From contig NZ_JAFBBY010000001.1 in the NCBI RefSeq assembly GCF_016907515.1, positions 868,001 through 932,000 on the forward strand: 64,000 nucleotides of DNA, written 5' to 3'. Shown in pieces: positions 29,572 through 39,015 of the stretch. The translations under genes were made by a program, and so were the position numbers. How positions within the stretch are numbered: position 1 is the first letter of the stretch; every line of letters starts with the position of its first letter. The notes beneath the pieces are model-generated. The model did not search any database and was not told the origin of the DNA. It saw only the letters and a list, made by a program, of their open reading frames with translations. Origin of the DNA: Nocardioides nitrophenolicus. GTDB lineage: Bacteria; Actinomycetota; Actinomycetes; Propionibacteriales; Nocardioidaceae.

Positions 29572-31167
29572 TCAGCCCCGCGCGGCCTCCACACCCCGAC
29601 GGAAGGCACCGTACGACGACAGCTCGGCCCGCATCGGCTGCACCACGTCGCTCTCGAGCACCTGGTGCACGACGCCCCGGAGCCGCTCGTCGGCCTGCTC
29701 GGCCCGCTGCCGCGCCAGGCCGCGGACCAGCATCCGTCCGAGCGCGGAGAGCAGCAGCCCGAGCACCAGTCCCCCGATGCCGAGCACGGCGGGCAGCGGG
29801 AGGCCGGCGACCTCGGTGAGGTCGCCGGTCGTCCCCTGCACGGCGGCGACGCCCCACCAGACGAGCCCGCCCACGGCCGCGAGCAGGAGCAGCCAGTGCA
29901 GCAGCCGGACCAGGCCCACCCAGGCGGGCAGCCGGCCACCGAGGTCGACACCCTGCAGGCCTCGCTCGAGCTGGTCGCCCGTGGCGGCGAGCCGGCTGGC
30001 GACCGCGTCGCGCACCCGCGGCGCCCAGGCCGGCCCGACCCCGTCGGACGCCTCGTCGGCGAGACCACGGATGGTCGTGTCGACCGCCGCGCGGTCGAGC
30101 GGGGCGACGGCGGGCTCGCCGCCGGGCACCTCCTCGTCACGCCGCCCGAGCAGGGCGAGCGGCGGCCAGGTGACCGCGCCACGGGCCCGCTCGCCGATGG
30201 TGCGCTCGATGCCGTCGACCACGGCGGAGACGCCGGCCGCGTCGGCGACCCGGTCCTCGACCTCATCGATCCGGCGGGCGGGCAGCTCGCGGGCCGGGGT
30301 GGTGCCGCCGGCCTGCTCGAGCCGGCTCGCGGCAGCGGCGATGTCGGCCTCGACGCGCAGGGTGGTGCTGCGCTTGTCGTGGACGCGGCGCAGGATCTCG
30401 GCGCGCAGCTCGGCCATGCCGATGCCCTCGCGCGCCGAGATCGGCAGCACCTGGACGTTGGGGAGGCCGTCCTCGGCGAGCAGCCGCTTGACGTCGTCGA
30501 CCATCGCCTGGCGCCGCTCGAGCGGCACCGTGTCGATGTGGTTGAGCGCCACCAGCATCACGTCCTGGTGGGTGCCCATCGGCTTGAAGTAGCGGTCGTG
30601 GACCGCCGCGTCGGCGTACTTCTGCGGGTCCAGGATCCAGACCATCAGGTCGGCGACGGCGATCAGTCGGTCGACCTCGAGATGGTGCGCCACCTCGGTG
30701 GAGTCGTGGTCGGGCAGGTCGAGCAGGACGACGCCGTCGAGCTCGGACTCCGACGGGGTGTCGAGCATGGAGTCGCGCATCGTCTGGTGGCGCGGCGGGA
30801 TCCCGAGCCACTCCAGCAGCTCGCCGGCGCCCTCGCTCCCCCACACCACCGCGGTCGCCCAGGAGGTCGTAGGACGGCGGATCCCGACCGACGACAGCTC
30901 CAGCCCGGTCAGCGCGTTGTACGTCGAGGACTTGCCCGAGCCGGTCGCTCCGGCGATCGCGACCACGGTGTGCCGGGCGGAGAGCCGCAGCCGGCCGGTG
31001 GACTTGTCGACCGCCGCGGCCACCTCGTCGAGCAGCGCGTCGGCCACCCGGCCACGCGCGGCCTCGACCGCCGCGCCGAGCCCGTCGACGCGCGCCGCGA
31101 TGGGCGTGCCGCGGGTCGCGAGGTCGGCCGGGATCACGTCGGTCCCGTCAGCCAGCGGTGCAGTCAC
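29572..31167 (-). CDS. Membrane-associated GTPase, dynamin-like partner
   Basis: 531-aa GTPase. P-loop GATGSGKSS is at 73-81, G3 is DLPDHDS, G4 is NHID (NKxD-like) and G5-like SAREG follows. Two hydrophobic segments near the C-terminus (LLHWLLLLAAVGGLVWWG and AVLGIGGLVLGLLLSALG) make a paddle or membrane hairpin. GTG 31167 overlaps the preceding GTPase stop by 4 bp (GTGA); the longer reading lies inside that gene. Paired bacterial dynamins (for example Streptomyces DynA/DynB) remodel membranes at septa; this pair may be analogous. Confidence 0.85.
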   Translation of the reverse strand: MTAPLADGTDVIPADLATRGTPIAARVDGLGAAVEAARGRVADALLDEVAAAVDKSTGRLRLSARHTVVAIAGATGSGKSSTYNALTGLELSSVGIRRPTTSWATAVVWGSEGAGELLEWLGIPPRHQTMRDSMLDTPSESELDGVVLLDLPDHDSTEVAHHLEVDRLIAVADLMVWILDPQKYADAAVHDRYFKPMGTHQDVMLVALNHIDTVPLERRQAMVDDVKRLLAEDGLPNVQVLPISAREGIGMAELRAEILRRVHDKRSTTLRVEADIAAAASRLEQAGGTTPARELPARRIDEVEDRVADAAGVSAVVDGIERTIGERARGAVTWPPLALLGRRDEEVPGGEPAVAPLDRAAVDTTIRGLADEASDGVGPAWAPRVRDAVASRLAATGDQLERGLQGVDLGGRLPAWVGLVRLLHWLLLLAAVGGLVWWGVAAVQGTTGDLTEVAGLPLPAVLGIGGLVLGLLLSALGRMLVRGLARQRAEQADERLRGVVHQVLESDVVQPMRAELSSYGAFRRGVEAARG

Positions 31168-32903
31168 AGATGTCCACCCGTCCCCTTCTTGGCCGCGGCG
31201 AACCGCAGGTCGTCGACTCGTCGCGCCGCCTGGCGGAGCTGGTCCGGCGCATCGGGCTTGAGCTCCCACTGCGCGGCCGGCGCGAGATAGCGGGCGCGCT
31301 CGGCGCCCATCAGCGTCGTGAGCCTGCGGGCGAGCGTGCCGCGGGCCTGGTCGATCACCCGCGCCGCACCGGCCTCGCCGATCGTGCTCTCCAGGAGCGT
31401 GCGGCCCAGCGCCACCGAGGCGGCCGCGGCGCCGGAGCCCCCGGTCCCGGCGAGCGCGACGACGCCGAGCGTCACGGCCAGGCCGCGGGCGCCCAGGGCG
31501 AGGAAGCGGGCGCTGTGGCGCGCGTCGCCGGCCTCGTGCTTGACCAGCTCCTGGAGCTCGTCGTGCCAGGCCCGGATCTCCTGCTCGGCCTGCGAGCGCA
31601 GGCCGCGTCCGGCCCGGGCCAGGTCGTCGGTCGTCGACTCGAGCAGCGCCTCGCCGTAGGAGCGCTCGCGCCAGGCGGCGGCCGCGGTCGCGGCGGCCCG
31701 CTCGGCGTGATCGGCGACCAGGGCCTCCAGGCCCATCTCGATCGCGACGCCCACCCGCTCGGCCTGCTGGGGCTTGCCCTTGATCGCGTTGACCAGCCGC
31801 TCGCGCACGAAGCCGACCTTGGCCTCGAGGGTGCGGGTGAGCTCACCGCTGCCGACGAACTCCTGCCAGCGGGCCAGCAGGTCGCCGCGCAGCAGCGTGC
31901 CGTCGCCACCGGCGGCGAGCAGCGCCGCCTGGGCGTCGTCGTAGACCTGGTCGGCGATGGTGAGCAGCTCGCCGACGGCGTCGACCTGGAGCGCGACGGC
32001 GTCGGCGATCGGGAATGCCTTGCGGGTGACGGTGCGCACCGCGCCGGCGACGGTCTGGTTGACCACGTCGCGCTTGGCCGCGGCGTCGGAGGCGAGCGCC
32101 GCGAGCCAACCGTTGATCTCGGTGCCGTACGACGCCGGGAGCAGCCCGTCGTCGCTCACCTCTCCCTGGGGTACGGCGAACAGCGGGCTGTCCTTGAGCC
32201 CGCGCGCCGCCATCATCCGGGCCAGGTGGACCGACACGGTCGCGACGTCGTCGGGGGGCGTCCGGCTGAGCACCAGGGCGACGGCGGTGTTGCGCTCGAC
32301 GGCGTTCTTGAGGTGCTCCCACGGGACCTGGTCGGAGTAGCGCGCCGCGGAGGTGACGAACAGCCACAGGTCGGCGGCGGCGAGCAGCTGGGACGCCAGC
32401 TCGCGGTTGCGCTCGTCGACCGAGTCGACGTCGGGCGCGTCGAGGATCGCCAGCCCGCGCGGCACGGCGGCGCTCGGGACCAGCTGGATCGCGAACTGGT
32501 CGGTGGTGGGCTGGCTGACCCGGGCGAGCTCGGGCAGCAGCCGGTCGGCGCCGAACCAGCGGCCGTCCTCGGGATGGTGGACCAGGACGGGCGAGCGGGT
32601 CGTGGGCCGCAGCAGGCCGGGAATGGTGACCCGGCTGCCGATCAGGGTGTTGACGAGGGTGGACTTCCCGGCGCCGGTCGAGCCGCCGACGACGACGAGC
32701 AGCGGCGCGTCGATCTCGGTGAGCCGCGGGATGATGTAGTCCTCGAGCTGCTCGATGATGTGCTCGCGCCCGACCCGCAGCGCGTCGACGCCGGGGAGGT
32801 CGAGCGGCAGCGGGGCGTTGAGGAGGGATCCGTGGAGCCGGACCACCTCGGTGAGCATCCTGCTCCCGAGGAAGGTGTCGTCGAGATCGGCGCCGAGGGT
32901 CAT
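31164..32903 (-). CDS. Dynamin family GTPase
   Basis: 579-aa GTPase with P-loop GGSTGAGKST (73-82), G2 Thr in RPTTRSP, G3 DAPDVDS and a long helical C-terminal region with a weakly hydrophobic Gly/Ala-rich segment (ARGLAVTLGVVALAGTGG) near residue 480. Architecture fits bacterial dynamin-like proteins such as IniA/DynA. The ATG overlaps the prsW-like gene stop (ATGA) and its own stop overlaps the next GTPase, so all three are translationally coupled. Confidence 0.87.
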   Translation of the reverse strand: MTLGADLDDTFLGSRMLTEVVRLHGSLLNAPLPLDLPGVDALRVGREHIIEQLEDYIIPRLTEIDAPLLVVVGGSTGAGKSTLVNTLIGSRVTIPGLLRPTTRSPVLVHHPEDGRWFGADRLLPELARVSQPTTDQFAIQLVPSAAVPRGLAILDAPDVDSVDERNRELASQLLAAADLWLFVTSAARYSDQVPWEHLKNAVERNTAVALVLSRTPPDDVATVSVHLARMMAARGLKDSPLFAVPQGEVSDDGLLPASYGTEINGWLAALASDAAAKRDVVNQTVAGAVRTVTRKAFPIADAVALQVDAVGELLTIADQVYDDAQAALLAAGGDGTLLRGDLLARWQEFVGSGELTRTLEAKVGFVRERLVNAIKGKPQQAERVGVAIEMGLEALVADHAERAAATAAAAWRERSYGEALLESTTDDLARAGRGLRSQAEQEIRAWHDELQELVKHEAGDARHSARFLALGARGLAVTLGVVALAGTGGSGAAAASVALGRTLLESTIGEAGAARVIDQARGTLARRLTTLMGAERARYLAPAAQWELKPDAPDQLRQAARRVDDLRFAAAKKGTGGHL

Positions 32904-34021
32904 CGCTGGGGTACCACCTGTCCGGGAAATGCGATCCGCGGTCGGGCCGCCTGGATCCGACCGAGGAAGTCCTGTCCACGCACCTGCCAGTCGGCGGGCG
33001 CGGTGCCGCGCAACAGCCGATGGTGCAGGTAGCCGAGCTCGATGGCGGCCTGCTGGTAGTCGCGCATCGCGCGCTCCGCCTCGGGGCCGCCGGCCTGTCG
33101 CGCGTAGCGCCGCGCCTCACGTCGCGCCCGCAGGTCGACCACCCAGCCGATGTCGGTGGCCGGCAGCAGGCCGCGCTGCGCGGCGTCGGTGAGGGCCACG
33201 CGCAGCACGTGGGCCTCGGTCTCGCGGGCCCACCAGGCCAGCGCGATCATCCCGATGAACGCGGGCGCCATGATCACGACGTACACGATGGCGAAGCTGC
33301 CGAACCCGAAGACGGTGGACCCGTTCCACGTCGCGTGGGCCAGGACGGCGAGCAGGTAGCCGCCCAGCGGCGCCAGCCAGCGGACCGCGGGCCGGCGCGA
33401 CGCGACGGCCAGGCCGACGCCGACGCCGGTGAAGGCGGTGAAGAGCGGGTGCGCGAAGGGGCTGAAGATGCCGCGTACGACGAAGGTGCCGGTGATCGCC
33501 TCGATCCCGCCGGGCCCCATCCCGTCGGTGCCGTTCCAGGCGGCCGCGAGATAGAGGATGTTCTCGGTGAAGGCGAAGCCGACGCCGACCATGCCGGCGT
33601 ACACGATCCCGTCGAGGATCCCGTCGACCTCCGCGCGGCGCCACCACAGCAGCAGCACGAGGAAGAGCCCCTTGCTGGCCTCCTCGATCACGGGCGCGAC
33701 CACGGCCAGGGAGAAGGTGTCGGTGAACCCGACGAGCAGGCCGCCGAGGCCCTGGACCACGATCGCGGCCATGGTCGCCACGAAGGCGCCCCACGCGAGG
33801 CCGGCGACGAGCAGCGCCCGCGGCTCGGGCTCGTAGCGGTCCAGCCACAGGTACGCCGCCAGCACCGGTCCGACCGGCAGCGCGGCCAGCGCGGTCGCGA
33901 GCAGGGTGATGCCCGGGGCGCCGGAGAGGGCGAGGATCACCAGCGTCAGCAGCGCGCCGAGCACCACCGCCACGGTCACGACGACCGTGAAGGCAAGGCT
34001 GTTGCGGCGGACCGGGGGCAT
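32900..34021 (-). CDS. PrsW family intramembrane metalloprotease
   Basis: 373-aa membrane protein with about eight hydrophobic segments and the PrsW active-site motifs: EEASK (Glu113, Glu114, Lys117), FAFTEN (Glu153), HPLFT (His191) and AHATWNG (His229). PrsW proteins cut membrane substrates, classically anti-sigma factors. The C-terminal third is soluble and may contact the GTPases. First gene of the protease / dynamin / dynamin operon. Confidence 0.9.
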   Translation of the reverse strand: MPPVRRNSLAFTVVVTVAVVLGALLTLVILALSGAPGITLLATALAALPVGPVLAAYLWLDRYEPEPRALLVAGLAWGAFVATMAAIVVQGLGGLLVGFTDTFSLAVVAPVIEEASKGLFLVLLLWWRRAEVDGILDGIVYAGMVGVGFAFTENILYLAAAWNGTDGMGPGGIEAITGTFVVRGIFSPFAHPLFTAFTGVGVGLAVASRRPAVRWLAPLGGYLLAVLAHATWNGSTVFGFGSFAIVYVVIMAPAFIGMIALAWWARETEAHVLRVALTDAAQRGLLPATDIGWVVDLRARREARRYARQAGGPEAERAMRDYQQAAIELGYLHHRLLRGTAPADWQVRGQDFLGRIQAARPRIAFPGQVVPQR

Positions 34022-34173
34022 GGGGGAACCCTATCCGGAGCGGCTGCTGCGCCCCCGATCGCCGGTGAGATGGGCGAGCGCGACGCTACCCGAGGACCGG
34101 CGTCGTCGCGAGCGTCGCGCTACGTGCGTGATGGCAAGGCGGCGGTGCCTCGGGGAGCGTCTAGATTGGTGCT

Positions 34174-35604
34174 GTGAGTGCGGACACCCCCAGCGACAGC
34201 GCCCAGAACGCCCCCAAGACCGAGCAGCACGACCCCGCCGTGCCCGAGGCCTATGCGGCCTTCATGCGGACCGGCTGGGACGAGCGCGAGGACGACGTCG
34301 CCCGCCACCCGGTCGCCGACCTGGCGGCCGGACGCCGGGCCCGGCTCGCCGAGGCCTTCCCCGGTGAGCGCCTGGTGCTGCCCGGGGGCGGCTACAAGGT
34401 GCGCGCGTACGACACCGACTACCGCTTCCGCGCCGACACCGCCCACGCCTACTACTCCGGCAACCACACCTCCGACGCCGTGCTGGTCGTCGAGCCCGAC
34501 GGCTCCTCGGTGCTCTACGCCCGGCCGCGCTCGGGCCGCGACACCGACGAGTTCTTCCGCGACCGGCAGTACGGCGCCCTGTGGGCCGGCAAGCGTCCCT
34601 CCGCCGGCGAGCTGGAGGCGGCGCTGGGCCTGACCGTCAAGCACGTCGACGAGCTCGCGGCCGACCTGGCGCGGGGCGCGAAGACGCGCGTGCACCGCGG
34701 CGTCTCGGCCCAGGTCGACGGCCTGGTCGCCGGCGACGAGGGCCGCGACGCCGAGCTGGCGCGGGTCGCCTCCGAGATGCGCCTGGTCAAGGACGCCTGG
34801 GAGATCGCCGAGCTGCAGGCCGCCGTCGACGCCACCACGCTGGGCTTCGAGGACTGCGTGCGCGAGTGGGACCGCGTGATCGAGCACGGCGAGCGCTGGC
34901 TCGAGGGCACCTTCTTCCGCCGCGCGCGCACCATGGGCAACGACCTCGGCTACGACTCGATCGTGGCGAACGGCTCGCACGCCACGACCCTGCACTGGAT
35001 CGAGAACTCCGGCCCGGTCGTCCCGGGTCAGCTGATCCTGTGCGACATGGGCGTCGAGGGGGCCAACCTCTACACCGCCGACGTCACCCGCACCCTCCCC
35101 GTCGACGGCACCTTCACCCCGCTGCAGCGCGACCTCTACGGCCTGGTGCTGCGCTCCCAGGAGGCCGCACTCGCCGCGCTGCGCCCGGGTGAGCGCTTCC
35201 TGGCCGGCCACGACGCCGCGATGCAGGTGCTCGCCCACGGGCTCGACGACCTCGGCCTGCTGCCCGTCAGCGTCGACGAGGCGCTCTCCCCCGACTCCCG
35301 GGTCTACGCCCGCTGGACCCTCCACGGCGTCAGCCACATGCTCGGCATGGACGTCCACGACTGCGGCCAGGCCGCGCCCGAGGCGTACCGCGAGGCGGAG
35401 CTGGTCGAGGGCATGGTGCTCACCGTGGAGCCCGGCCTCTACTTCCAGGCCGACGACCTCCTCGTCCCCGAGGAGCTGCGGGGCATCGGGATCCGGATCG
35501 AGGACGACGTCGTGGTCCGTGCCGACGGCGTCGAGAACCTCTCCGCCGCGCTCCCCCGCACGCCGGACGCCATCGAGGAGTGGATGGCGACCCTGCGCGG
35601 GTGA
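34174..35604 (+). CDS. pepP: Xaa-Pro aminopeptidase (aminopeptidase P, M24B)
   Basis: 476-aa dinuclear-metal peptidase that removes the residue before proline. It has an N-terminal creatinase-like domain with the actinobacterial YSGN...DAVLVVEPDGS segment and a pita-bread domain: Asp291 (CDMGVEG), Asp303 (TADVTR), the metal His in GVSHMLGMDVHD, and Glu residues in TVEPGLYF and IRIEDDVV. TAGATT (34162-34167) is 6 nt before the GTG, so translation is probably leaderless. Confidence 0.94.
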   Translation: MSADTPSDSAQNAPKTEQHDPAVPEAYAAFMRTGWDEREDDVARHPVADLAAGRRARLAEAFPGERLVLPGGGYKVRAYDTDYRFRADTAHAYYSGNHTSDAVLVVEPDGSSVLYARPRSGRDTDEFFRDRQYGALWAGKRPSAGELEAALGLTVKHVDELAADLARGAKTRVHRGVSAQVDGLVAGDEGRDAELARVASEMRLVKDAWEIAELQAAVDATTLGFEDCVREWDRVIEHGERWLEGTFFRRARTMGNDLGYDSIVANGSHATTLHWIENSGPVVPGQLILCDMGVEGANLYTADVTRTLPVDGTFTPLQRDLYGLVLRSQEAALAALRPGERFLAGHDAAMQVLAHGLDDLGLLPVSVDEALSPDSRVYARWTLHGVSHMLGMDVHDCGQAAPEAYREAELVEGMVLTVEPGLYFQADDLLVPEELRGIGIRIEDDVVVRADGVENLSAALPRTPDAIEEWMATLRG

Positions 35605-35655
35605 TGTGACGTCCGTCACGGTACTTTTCTCCCCTCAGCAGCGAAGGAGAGAGCG

Positions 35656-36096
35656 ATGGCGGACAAGACGATCGTGACCGGGGTCGACGGCAGCGACACC
35701 GCGCTGGCCGCGGCCGAGCGGGCGGCGGTGCTCGCGGGCGCCCTCGGCGCCCGACTGCACGTGGTGTCGGCGTACGGGCGCTTCGAGCAGGAGACGGTGA
35801 AGATCGGCAGCGACACCATGTACCTCAGCTCCGAGAAGGACGCCGAGGACCTCGCCGCGAAGGTCACCACCACCCTGCGCGCGGCGTACCCCGACGTCGA
35901 GATCACCAGCGGCGCCGCCGAGGGCAAGCCCGGCGAGGCGCTGGTCGCGACGGCCGAGGCGCTCGGCGCCGAGCTGATCGTGGTCGGCAACAAGCGGGTC
36001 CAGGGCATCGCCGGGCGGGTGCTCGGCAGCATCGCCCGCGACGTCGCGGCGCACGCGTCGTGTGACGTGTACGTCGCGCACACCCACGCGAAGTAG
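35656..36096 (+). CDS. Universal stress protein
   Basis: 146-aa single UspA domain. The ATP-binding pattern is present: VTGVDGSDTA at the N-terminus and the Gly-rich VVGNKRVQGIAGRVLGSIARDVA, close to the G-2x-G-9x-G-S/T motif. Typical of hypoxia- or stress-induced actinobacterial Usp. Good AAGGAGAG ribosome-binding site. A strong hairpin follows at 36104-36148. Confidence 0.92.
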   Translation: MADKTIVTGVDGSDTALAAAERAAVLAGALGARLHVVSAYGRFEQETVKIGSDTMYLSSEKDAEDLAAKVTTTLRAAYPDVEITSGAAEGKPGEALVATAEALGAELIVVGNKRVQGIAGRVLGSIARDVAAHASCDVYVAHTHAK

Positions 36097-36103
36097 CCCG
36101 CTC

Positions 36104-36148
36104 CCCGCCCCGGGGCCGCCCGCGACTTCCGAGTAACCCCGGGGCGGG
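36104..36148. terminator. GC-rich hairpin after the universal stress protein gene
   Basis: CCCGCCCCGGGG (36104-36115) pairs perfectly with CCCCGGGGCGGG (36137-36148) across a 21-nt loop, starting 7 bp after the stop. There is no T run, which is common for actinobacterial terminators. It ends close to the malic enzyme promoter. Confidence 0.6.
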
Positions 36149-36162
36149 ACGAGACTGGTGCC

Positions 36163-37545
36163 GTGCCCTCCAAGACCGCCACTGCCTCGTCGTACTCCAT
36201 CACGATGCGCCTGCACACCACCGTCGACCACGGTGTCGTGGGCGAGGTCGCCACCGCGATCGCCTCAGCGGGCGGGATGGTGACCGCGATTGACGTCGCC
36301 GACTCCAGCGCGCACCGCCTCACCGTCGACGTCACCTGCTCGGCCGCCGACGCCGAGCACGCCGCGGAGCTGCAGGCCGCGGTCGCCGCGGTCGACGGCG
36401 TCGAGGTCCACAAGGTGTCCGACCGCACCTTCCTCATCCACCTCGGCGGCAAGATCGAGGTCGCCTCCAAGGTGCCGCTGCGGACCCGCGACGACATGTC
36501 GCTCGCCTACACCCCTGGCGTCGGCCGGGTCTCGATGGCGATCCACGAGAACCCGGAGGACGTGCGTCGCCTCACCATCAAGGGCAACGCCGTCGCCGTC
36601 GTCACCGACGGCTCGGCCGTGCTCGGGCTCGGCAACATCGGCCCCGGCGCCGCGCTGCCGGTGATGGAGGGCAAGGCCGCACTGTTCAAGCGGTTCGGCG
36701 AGATCGACGCCTGGCCGATCTGCCTCGACACCCAGGACACCGACGAGATCGTGCGCGCGGTCGAGCTGATCGCGCCCGGGTTCGGCGGCATCAACCTCGA
36801 GGACATCGCGGCCCCGCGCTGCTTCGAGATCGAGGCCCGGCTGCGCGAGCGCCTCGACATCCCCGTCTTCCACGACGACCAGCACGGCACGGCCATCGTG
36901 GTCCTCGCCGCCCTCACCAACGCCCTGCGCGTGGTGAAGAAGGAGGTCGGCAGCGCGCGGGTCGTCGTCTCCGGCGGTGGCGCCGCCGGCACCGCCATCG
37001 TGAAGCTGCTGCTCGCCGCCGGGGTGAACGACGTCGTGGTCGTCGACCGGCACGGCGCGCTCGTCTCCGGCGACGGCGGCCTGTCCGAGGCGCACCAGGA
37101 GCTGGCCTCGCTGACCAACCGGGACCGGCGTACGGGCGGGCTGCAGGAGGTGCTCCAGGGCGCCGACGTGTTCATCGGCGTGAGCGCCCCCGGCATCCTC
37201 AAGCCCGAGTGGATCCAGACCATGGCCGACGACCCGGTGGTCTTCGCCCTCGCCAACCCCGACCCCGAGGTCGACCCGGCCGCGGCCGCCCGGTTCGCGG
37301 CGGTGGTCGCCTCGGGCCGCTCCGACTTCCCCAACCAGATCAACAACGTGCTCGCGTTCCCCGGCGTGTTCCGGGGCCTCCTCGACGCCCGCGCCTCGGA
37401 GGTGACGATGGAGATGATGCTGCGCGCCGCGGCGGCGATCGCGCACGTCGTCCGCGACGAGGAGCTGAACGCGTCCTTCATCATGCCGTCGGTGTTCCAC
37501 CCCGAGGTGCACCACGCCGTCGCGGCGGCGATCGCCGGCAGCTGA
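36163..37545 (+). CDS. NAD-dependent malic enzyme with N-terminal ACT domain
   Basis: 460-aa enzyme converting malate to pyruvate and CO2. Residues about 8-95 form an ACT domain ([20 protein letters not shown]), a likely allosteric module. The malic part follows: the YTPGVG signature, [18 protein letters not shown], the metal-binding FHDDQHGTA and the NAD(P) Rossmann motif [13 protein letters not shown] start with GAGACT 6 nt upstream (weak -10). Confidence 0.92.
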   Translation: MPSKTATASSYSITMRLHTTVDHGVVGEVATAIASAGGMVTAIDVADSSAHRLTVDVTCSAADAEHAAELQAAVAAVDGVEVHKVSDRTFLIHLGGKIEVASKVPLRTRDDMSLAYTPGVGRVSMAIHENPEDVRRLTIKGNAVAVVTDGSAVLGLGNIGPGAALPVMEGKAALFKRFGEIDAWPICLDTQDTDEIVRAVELIAPGFGGINLEDIAAPRCFEIEARLRERLDIPVFHDDQHGTAIVVLAALTNALRVVKKEVGSARVVVSGGGAAGTAIVKLLLAAGVNDVVVVDRHGALVSGDGGLSEAHQELASLTNRDRRTGGLQEVLQGADVFIGVSAPGILKPEWIQTMADDPVVFALANPDPEVDPAAAARFAAVVASGRSDFPNQINNVLAFPGVFRGLLDARASEVTMEMMLRAAAAIAHVVRDEELNASFIMPSVFHPEVHHAVAAAIAGS

Positions 37546-37582
37546 TGCGCGGCGCCCGGGGCGTCGCCGGCGTCGAGGGCGG

Positions 37583-38065
37583 CTAGGGCTGACCCGGGCA
37601 TGGCGGCTCGGCGGGTGGCGGCGGGTCCGGGCCGACGTGCACCTGAGGGGAATCCGGGGGAATGGTGCGGAAGTCGGCCGCCGACCACACGCGCGCGCGT
37701 TGGTTGTTCTTGCTGGGGATGATCCGGAGCGTCACCGATCCGGCGTAGCACTGCGGTCGCAGGTAGTAGCACTCGTCGGTGTCGGGGCAGTAGACGCAGA
37801 AGAGGTCGACCTCGGCCTTGTCGGTGCGGCGGGTGTGCGCGCCGTACTGGTCGGCCCACGAGGACTTGAAGGGGACGTAGACCGCCCCGGACACCGCCGC
37901 GCGGTACTTCACCTGGACGCGGAGGAAGGCGCCGTCGCGATAGGTGACCAGGTCGAAGGGGGCGTGCTCGGTCATCGGGACCAGGACCCGGTATCCCTTG
38001 CCGACCAGGTCGGCGTACGCCTTGGCGACGCCCAGGTCGCCCTTGTCCTTGGTGTGGTGTGTCAT
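37583..38065 (-). CDS. PD-(D/E)XK nuclease-like protein (group I intron-associated type)
   Basis: 160 aa from ATG 38065, preceded by GGGAGG. The N-terminus [20 protein letters not shown] and core [22 protein letters not shown] match the PDDEXK_5-type endonuclease fold: Asp in PFDL and a Q-V-K in place of Ex[11 protein letters not shown] and [17 protein letters not shown] follow. No intron is visible nearby; free-standing copies are widespread and of unknown function. It is read away from the adjacent tRNA-Arg gene. Confidence 0.72.
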   Translation of the reverse strand: MTHHTKDKGDLGVAKAYADLVGKGYRVLVPMTEHAPFDLVTYRDGAFLRVQVKYRAAVSGAVYVPFKSSWADQYGAHTRRTDKAEVDLFCVYCPDTDECYYLRPQCYAGSVTLRIIPSKNNQRARVWSAADFRTIPPDSPQVHVGPDPPPPAEPPCPGQP

Positions 38066-38161
38066 GCCGCCTCCCGAGCCGCGTGATGTCGTGTCGGGCA
38101 CATGCTCGCCCGGAGGGTCGACACAATCCGGTGCACGCGGCGGGCGATACCCTCGAGGCCT

Positions 38162-38237
38162 GCCCCCGTGGCGCAATGGATAGCGCAGCGGATTTCTACT
38201 CCGATGGTTGCGGGTTCGACTCCTGCCGGGGGCGCCA
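38162..38237 (+). tRNA. tRNA-Arg (anticodon TCT)
   Basis: 76-nt cloverleaf. Acceptor GCCCCCG (38162-38168) pairs with CGGGGGC (38227-38233), discriminator G and encoded CCA follow; the T arm is GCGGGTTCGACTCCTGC and the anticodon loop TTTCTAC gives TCT, reading AGA. Rare codon tRNA in a GC-rich genome. No attachment-site duplication is seen nearby. Confidence 0.95.
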
Positions 38238-38241
38238 GGCA

Positions 38242-39015
38242 TCACAGGTCCACGTCGACGCTCCCCACCGAGCCGTCGGCGTAGGTCACCTCGAGCGGGA
38301 CCGGGCCACCGTCGGCGAGCTCGTCCCCCGGGAACCAGAGCGCGAACCGGCCCTCCCCCAGGCTCGCCTCGACCCGGCCGTGCGCGGCGCTCTCGTAGGC
38401 GACGCCGACGACGTCGTCGCCGGCCAGGCCCGCGACGAGGGACAGCTCGCCGGCGTCCAGGGAGCCGGTGCCGAGGTCGGTGGCGATCAGGCCGCGGGCT
38501 CCCGGAGCCGGTACGTCGGCCGTGCCGACCGAGCCGATCAGGTCGTCGAACAGCCGGCGGCTGTCATCGGTGATGCACAGGCCCGAGAAGCCGCCGGCTC
38601 CGCTGAGCAGGACCAGCGTCCAGTCGCCGCGGCGCTCGGCGATGGCGGGCACCGCGCGCGCCAGGCCGGCGCCGTCGACGGCGGAGGCGTCGGCGAGGTG
38701 GTCGCGGCAGGTGCCGGCGGCGTCGGCGCGAGCCGCCGTTCCGACGACCTCGCGGGGATGCGGGCTCCAGGTCGCGAACGCGGCGTCGCCGCCGACCACG
38801 GAGGGGGCCAGCACGACTCCGCCGGCGACCACGGTCACGGCGGCCGCGGTGGCGCCCACGACGCGCGTCGGTCGGCGGCGGGGCGCCCGGTCCGGCGCGG
38901 TGGCGAGGATCCGGGCGAGATCGGCCTCAGCACGCGCGTCCACTCCCCCGGCCACGCCGGCGGGCGGGTCGGCGGGGTCGAGCGAGCGGAGGAGGGTGAG
39001 CAGGTCGTCGGTCAT
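38242..39015 (-). CDS. Single-pass membrane protein, probable anti-sigma partner
   Basis: 257 aa with a cytoplasmic N-terminus (MTDDLLTLLRSLDPADPP), one membrane segment (VVGATAAAVTVVAGGVVLAP) and an extracytoplasmic domain containing two Cys (GTCRDH, GLCITDD). The ATG overlaps the ECF sigma stop by 4 bp (ATGA), the usual arrangement of a sigma factor and its membrane regulator. No recognised zinc motif; the sensory signal is unknown. Confidence 0.65.
   Translation of the reverse strand: MTDDLLTLLRSLDPADPPAGVAGGVDARAEADLARILATAPDRAPRRRPTRVVGATAAAVTVVAGGVVLAPSVVGGDAAFATWSPHPREVVGTAARADAAGTCRDHLADASAVDGAGLARAVPAIAERRGDWTLVLLSGAGGFSGLCITDDSRRLFDDLIGSVGTADVPAPGARGLIATDLGTGSLDAGELSLVAGLAGDDVVGVAYESAAHGRVEASLGEGRFALWFPGDELADGGPVPLEVTYADGSVGSVDVDL

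Noticed and set aside
38162..38237. tRNA-Arg as an integration site of a genomic island
   Set aside because: No integrase and no direct repeat of the tRNA 3' end seen; neighbours look chromosomal.
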